NCBI RefSeq assembly: GCF_003991195.1
Contig: NZ_RCWL01000007.1
Span: 236,813-283,080 of the forward strand
Reading direction: 5' to 3'
Length of the DNA stretch: 46,268 nt
From: Gynurincola endophyticus
GTDB taxonomy: Bacteria; Bacteroidota; Bacteroidia; Chitinophagales; Chitinophagaceae
Below are positions 42,593 to 46,268 of the stretch, one piece after another (within the stretch, counting starts at the first letter, position 1; every line of letters starts with the position of its first letter). The position numbers and the translations under genes are program-made. Below the pieces are notes generated by a model, which saw nothing but the letters and a program-made list of their open reading frames with translations, did no database searches and was not told the origin of the DNA.

Positions 42593-45379
42593 ATGAGAAA
42601 ATCCCTTCATGCTGTAATGCGTGCCATTTACTTATTCATTTTCCTGATTGCGGGTTCATTAGTTTCAAATGCTCAGAACGGAGTTGTTGAAGGAAGTATT
42701 AAAGATGCACAGAAACAAGCTTTAGCTTTCGCTACGGTAACTATTTTTAAAGCATCAGACACTTCTATTGTTAACTACAAACTGACTGATCCTGCCGGAA
42801 AGTTCAGAATTACCCAGTTACCTTTGAATATTGAGTTGAGAATATTAGTATCCTACACAGGTTTTGACTCTTACCGTAAAACCTTTACATTATCTAAAGA
42901 AAGTACTGCATTAAATTTAGGGGAGTTGGTTTTAACACCAGCCGCAGATTTATTGGAAGATGTTGTAGTAACAGCAGAAAGACCACCCGTGGTAATGCGT
43001 AAAGATACGATCGAATTCAATGCAGAATCTTTTAAAACCCTGCCTACAGCAATGGTAGAAGACCTGCTCAGAAAATTACCGGGTGTTGTGATGACCGAAG
43101 ATGGCCAATTCATGGTAAATGGAAGAAAAGTAAACCGTATTCTCGTTGATGGAAGAGAGTTCTTTGGCAATGATCTGAAAGCAACCACTAAAAACTTACC
43201 GGCTTATACCATTGATAAAGTACAGGTACATAACGACGAAAGAGATTTGTTCGACGATCCGAATCGCCCGCCTTCTGAAGTAGGACAGGTCATTAATCTA
43301 CGCCTGAAAAAGGAATACAAAAAAGGAATGTTCGGTAAATTGTATGCGGGCGCCGGTACCAGCGACCGACATGAAATTGGTGGAATCGTTAATTTATTCA
43401 GAGATACCACTCAGATCAGTTTCCTCGGTTTTTCCAATAATCTTTCAAAAGGTGCCTTTTCAATGGGAGAATTAACCGGTGCAGGAGGTTTTAACAGAAG
43501 TGGTTTTAACAGCATAGCTATTACTTCAAGCGGAGGAGTTGCATTGAATGGAATTAGTTTCGGAGGTTTGGGAATGGGGATTGAAACTTCTAAAGGTGCA
43601 GGAATTAATATTAATCACACCATCGGAAAACATCTTGACCTGAACGCACAATACTTCTATACAGGTTCTAAAGATGAATTCGCTTCTACTTCAGTTCGTG
43701 AACAGTTTGTAAAGGATACGGTTCTTACCACTTCAACACGTATAGACAGGGTCACCAGAAGAAATTCGCACATGGCCAGTTTACGTGCTTTCTGGAAAAT
43801 AGATTCTTTAACAAGATTAGAGTTTACACCCAAAATTAATGCAACGAATGGTAATAATATCCGTCCAGAATTTTCACTGACAAATCAGAATTTCGAAGGA
43901 AAGTTGAATGAAAGTACTATTGATGGGAGAGATAAACAATACTCATTAGCCTATAATCACTATCTGAATTTTAATAAAAAAATGAAAAAAGGATTTTCAT
44001 TGAATATTAGTAATTATACAGATATGGATAGTCGCAATGATGTATACATTAATAAACTGATCAATTCATATATTGCTGTAGATACTTTGTATCAAAACAG
44101 AAAACAAGATCAGGATATCGCAGTGAGATCAGTACAAAACTATATCACACTGGCTAAAGTTATTAATAAATCAATCGATGTTTCCTTCAGGCATAAACTG
44201 GAATGGAAAGAAAACCGTAGTGGCATTTATGTATACGACGCATTGTTTTCAGAAGATTTATACAATGTTTATTTACCTGATCTGTCTAACGATTATACAC
44301 GTGAAGATTTTGGCCAGGAATTCAACGGGCGTTTAAACTATAAATTGAAAAAATTTACTTTTTCTCCGGGTATTTCTTATGTTGATCTTAATTATACTAA
44401 TAATTTCACGTCGCTCGGTTATAAACAAAAGAACAATTTCGGTATGTTCCTGCCATCGGTGAATATACGCTACGGTAACCACCTGAGCATGGGATTATCA
44501 CAATACATGAATGTACCCACAGTTGATAAAATGCAGCCGGTTGTAAATGCCAATAATCCGATGAATATCATTATCGGCGATCCTAACCTGCGTCCGGGTA
44601 AAACTACTTCAGCAAGTATGAACCTGAATGTATACACTAATCCAAAGTTCACTTATTCTGCATATGTTTCTGCGCAGTTTCTGGATGATGCTATTGTGAG
44701 CAACCGCAGTATTGATGCATTAGGTAACCAAACAACCCGCTGGATACAACTGGACGGTAACAAAAACTTCTTTGGTAATTTTTCTGCTAATAAAATATTT
44801 ACTGTCAGCACTAAAAATAAGTTTACTGTTGGAATGAGCGGAGGTGCCAATCATAGCGAGAATAGAAGTATTTTAAATTCAGAAATCATTACTTCTTTGA
44901 TATCCGGTGTGAATTTTGCCCCCAGAGTCATGATAACATTAGGAAACCTGTTAGATTTCTCGGTTGCCTATAATCATAATATTAACTATAACCGTTTTGA
45001 AAATCAGGTGCTGAGTAATTTTACCTATGTCAATAAAAATATTTTCAATGAGCTGACGTTCAGACCGGGCAAACATTTTGTATTCAATTCAAAGTATACC
45101 ATGCATTATCGTCAGCTGACCGGTCCGGATATGCCTAAATATGTACATCTGTGGAATATTGCGGCCACTTATCAGTTTATGGAGTCGCAAAGAGCACAGA
45201 TAACTTTGTCAGTATTTGATGCGTTGAAAAGTAACCGGGCAATCAGCAGAACGATTCAACAGAACTATATTCTGGATGTAAATACTACCGTATTGCAACA
45301 ATATTTTCTGTTAACATTCAGCTATAATATCAAAGACTTTAAGTCTAAAAGCCAAAATAGCATGTTTGGTTTCTGGTAG
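42593..45379 (+). CDS. TonB-dependent outer-membrane beta-barrel protein (PF14905 type)
   Basis: 928 aa with a signal peptide ending SNAQN. A carboxypeptidase-regulatory-like domain follows (about 30-110, NGVVEGSIKDAQKQALAFATV). The plug region has LLEDVVVTAERPPVVMRKDTIEFNAESF and LLRKLPGVVMTEDGQFMVNGRKVNRILVDGREFFG, the signature of the outer-membrane beta-barrel family 3 group. The barrel ends in a tryptophan (SMFGFW). Unlike SusC proteins these usually lack a SusD partner, and none is seen here. Ligands are mostly unknown; peptides, metals or glycans have been suggested for some members. The gene appears monocistronic, with 79 bases before the next gene. Confidence 0.9.
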   Translation: MRKSLHAVMRAIYLFIFLIAGSLVSNAQNGVVEGSIKDAQKQALAFATVTIFKASDTSIVNYKLTDPAGKFRITQLPLNIELRILVSYTGFDSYRKTFTLSKESTALNLGELVLTPAADLLEDVVVTAERPPVVMRKDTIEFNAESFKTLPTAMVEDLLRKLPGVVMTEDGQFMVNGRKVNRILVDGREFFGNDLKATTKNLPAYTIDKVQVHNDERDLFDDPNRPPSEVGQVINLRLKKEYKKGMFGKLYAGAGTSDRHEIGGIVNLFRDTTQISFLGFSNNLSKGAFSMGELTGAGGFNRSGFNSIAITSSGGVALNGISFGGLGMGIETSKGAGININHTIGKHLDLNAQYFYTGSKDEFASTSVREQFVKDTVLTTSTRIDRVTRRNSHMASLRAFWKIDSLTRLEFTPKINATNGNNIRPEFSLTNQNFEGKLNESTIDGRDKQYSLAYNHYLNFNKKMKKGFSLNISNYTDMDSRNDVYINKLINSYIAVDTLYQNRKQDQDIAVRSVQNYITLAKVINKSIDVSFRHKLEWKENRSGIYVYDALFSEDLYNVYLPDLSNDYTREDFGQEFNGRLNYKLKKFTFSPGISYVDLNYTNNFTSLGYKQKNNFGMFLPSVNIRYGNHLSMGLSQYMNVPTVDKMQPVVNANNPMNIIIGDPNLRPGKTTSASMNLNVYTNPKFTYSAYVSAQFLDDAIVSNRSIDALGNQTTRWIQLDGNKNFFGNFSANKIFTVSTKNKFTVGMSGGANHSENRSILNSEIITSLISGVNFAPRVMITLGNLLDFSVAYNHNINYNRFENQVLSNFTYVNKNIFNELTFRPGKHFVFNSKYTMHYRQLTGPDMPKYVHLWNIAATYQFMESQRAQITLSVFDALKSNRAISRTIQQNYILDVNTTVLQQYFLLTFSYNIKDFKSKSQNSMFGFW

Positions 45380-45458
45380 ATTTTTCCGGAATTGATAAAC
45401 ATCCGGGAGGGTTTTGATGTTATAGTTCATATAAAACACTCAAAATATTTATCGACAC

Positions 45459-46097
45459 ATGAAAGCCCTGATTATAGGCGCCACAGGTGCCACCGGTTCT
45501 GACCTTGTAAAACAACTGCTGAATGATAGTAAGTTTCTTCAGGTAGTGGTTTTTGTAAGAAAAGCGCTTTCTTTTAAACACGATAAATTAGTTGAACATA
45601 TTGTTGATTTTGAACATCCCCATACCTGGAGTCATCTGGTGCATGGGGATGTTGCTTTTTCTGCAATGGGTACCACCCTTAAAGCAGCAGGTAGTAAAGA
45701 AGCACAATGGAAGGTAGATTATGATTATCAATATAATTTTGCTAAAGTGGCCTCTGAAAATGAGGTTCCGGTTTTTGTATTGGTATCGGCGGCTTATGTT
45801 TCTCCTGATTCAAAACTTTTCTACCCGAAAATGAAAGGAAAGCTGGAAGAAGCTATTAAAAAACTCCACTTCACAGCGTTGCAGATCTTTAATCCGCCAG
45901 TGTTAGCACGAGCTAACAGTGATCGTTCAGGAGAAGTGATAGCTGTAAAAGTCATGAACTTTTTTAATGCAATCGGACTGTTTAAGAAACACCGTCCGAT
46001 GAAAACCAACGAACTGGCAGCAGCTATGATTCATGCCGTAAAGAAAGCTACACCAGGTATACATCAGTGGCAGGGGCAGGATATTCTGAAAGCTTGA
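45459..46097 (+). CDS. NAD(P)-binding SDR-like oxidoreductase
   Basis: 212 aa. The N-terminal Rossmann motif GATGATG (residues 7-13) is of the atypical SDR type in PF13460. Further features are FSAMGTTLKAAGSKEAQWKVDYDYQ and the active-site-like SAAYVSPDSKLFYPKMKGKLE. The length and pattern match the short HTATIP2/NmrA-like proteins, which bind NAD(P)H and often have no known substrate. No signal peptide; cytoplasmic. The gene follows the outer-membrane protein gene in the same direction after 79 bases, which contain a weak CCGG hairpin, so co-transcription is uncertain. Confidence 0.85.
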   Translation: MKALIIGATGATGSDLVKQLLNDSKFLQVVVFVRKALSFKHDKLVEHIVDFEHPHTWSHLVHGDVAFSAMGTTLKAAGSKEAQWKVDYDYQYNFAKVASENEVPVFVLVSAAYVSPDSKLFYPKMKGKLEEAIKKLHFTALQIFNPPVLARANSDRSGEVIAVKVMNFFNAIGLFKKHRPMKTNELAAAMIHAVKKATPGIHQWQGQDILKA

Positions 46098-46170
46098 AGT
46101 TTTTTTACCATTAGAAATTAAAAGCTCCTGCCGCTTCGCTTTGGCTTCTTCTATCTTATGATCACCATTT

Positions 46171-46255
46171 AAACATGAAGAGAATGAAGTTGAAAAGCGA
46201 ATGAAATGTTGCCGGTTAGCTAGTTTCCCTTCATCCCTTCATTATCTTCATGTTT
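46171..46255. repeat. Long inverted repeat at the window edge
   Basis: AAACATGAAGAGAATGAAG (46171-46189) pairs with CTTCATTATCTTCATGTTT (46237-46255), 18 of 19 positions, around a 47-base centre that is itself rich in GATGAAGG-like units. It could be an interspersed intergenic repeat or a terminator-like element after the SDR gene. Confidence 0.5.
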
Positions 46256-46268
46256 CCCATTGAGATCT

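Overview
The window is AT-rich and looks like a chromosomal segment of a Bacteroidota bacterium, most likely of the Chitinophagales/Sphingobacteriales type. The evidence is three SusC/SusD outer-membrane pairs, a FecR-type anti-sigma factor with a DUF4974 tail, many lipoproteins, no Shine-Dalgarno-like signals, and one good match to the Bacteroidota -7 promoter element (TAnnTTTG). No tRNA, rRNA, insertion sequence, CRISPR array or phage gene was seen, so it reads as ordinary chromosome rich in carbohydrate-uptake loci.

Layout. 1-2.6 kb: three minus-strand genes (a truncated low-complexity acidic/Tyr-rich protein, a hypothetical protein, a DUF6766-like membrane protein) with several perfect inverted repeats between them. 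2.9-5.2 kb: an FAD oxidoreductase with a C-terminal Rieske domain, converging on a secreted hypothetical protein with only 3 bases between the stops. 5.3-10 kb: a minus-strand SusC-SusD operon of unknown substrate ending in a perfect terminator. 10-11.4 kb: a gene-poor stretch with one weak small gene. 11.4-15.5 kb: a macroglobulin-like envelope protein, a small P-loop ATPase and a WYL regulator. 15.67-15.84 kb: a candidate stand-alone structured RNA ending in an intrinsic terminator. 16-24.7 kb: ECF sigma factor, FecR anti-sigma factor, SusC, SusD-like_2 lipoprotein and a secreted Asp-box/LVIVD double-propeller protein in one direction. 24.9-25.4 kb: a DinB-family protein on the other strand.

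25.7-41.7 kb is the clearest functional unit, a sialic-acid scavenging locus. The main operon (about 25.76-35.79 kb) encodes SusC, SusD, an exo-sialidase lipoprotein, N-acetylneuraminate lyase (NanA), a PKD/LamG surface lipoprotein and a second sialidase with an extra N-terminal domain. After a terminator comes an inserted divergent pair (an alpha-oxoamine-synthase-like PLP enzyme and a DHA1-type MFS permease). Then come a GntR/FCD regulator and a two-gene unit of a NanM-like sialate mutarotase and an MFS permease that fits NanT. The proposed flow is release of sialic acid at the surface, import by SusC/D, anomer conversion by the mutarotase lipoprotein, inner-membrane import by the MFS carrier, and cleavage by NanA to N-acetylmannosamine and pyruvate. 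The later steps (ManNAc epimerase, kinase, NagA/NagB) are not in this window.

42-46.3 kb: a small possible lipoprotein, an AT-rich spacer with repeats, a PF14905-type TonB-dependent outer-membrane protein, and a NAD(P)-binding SDR-like protein, ending in a long inverted repeat at the window edge.
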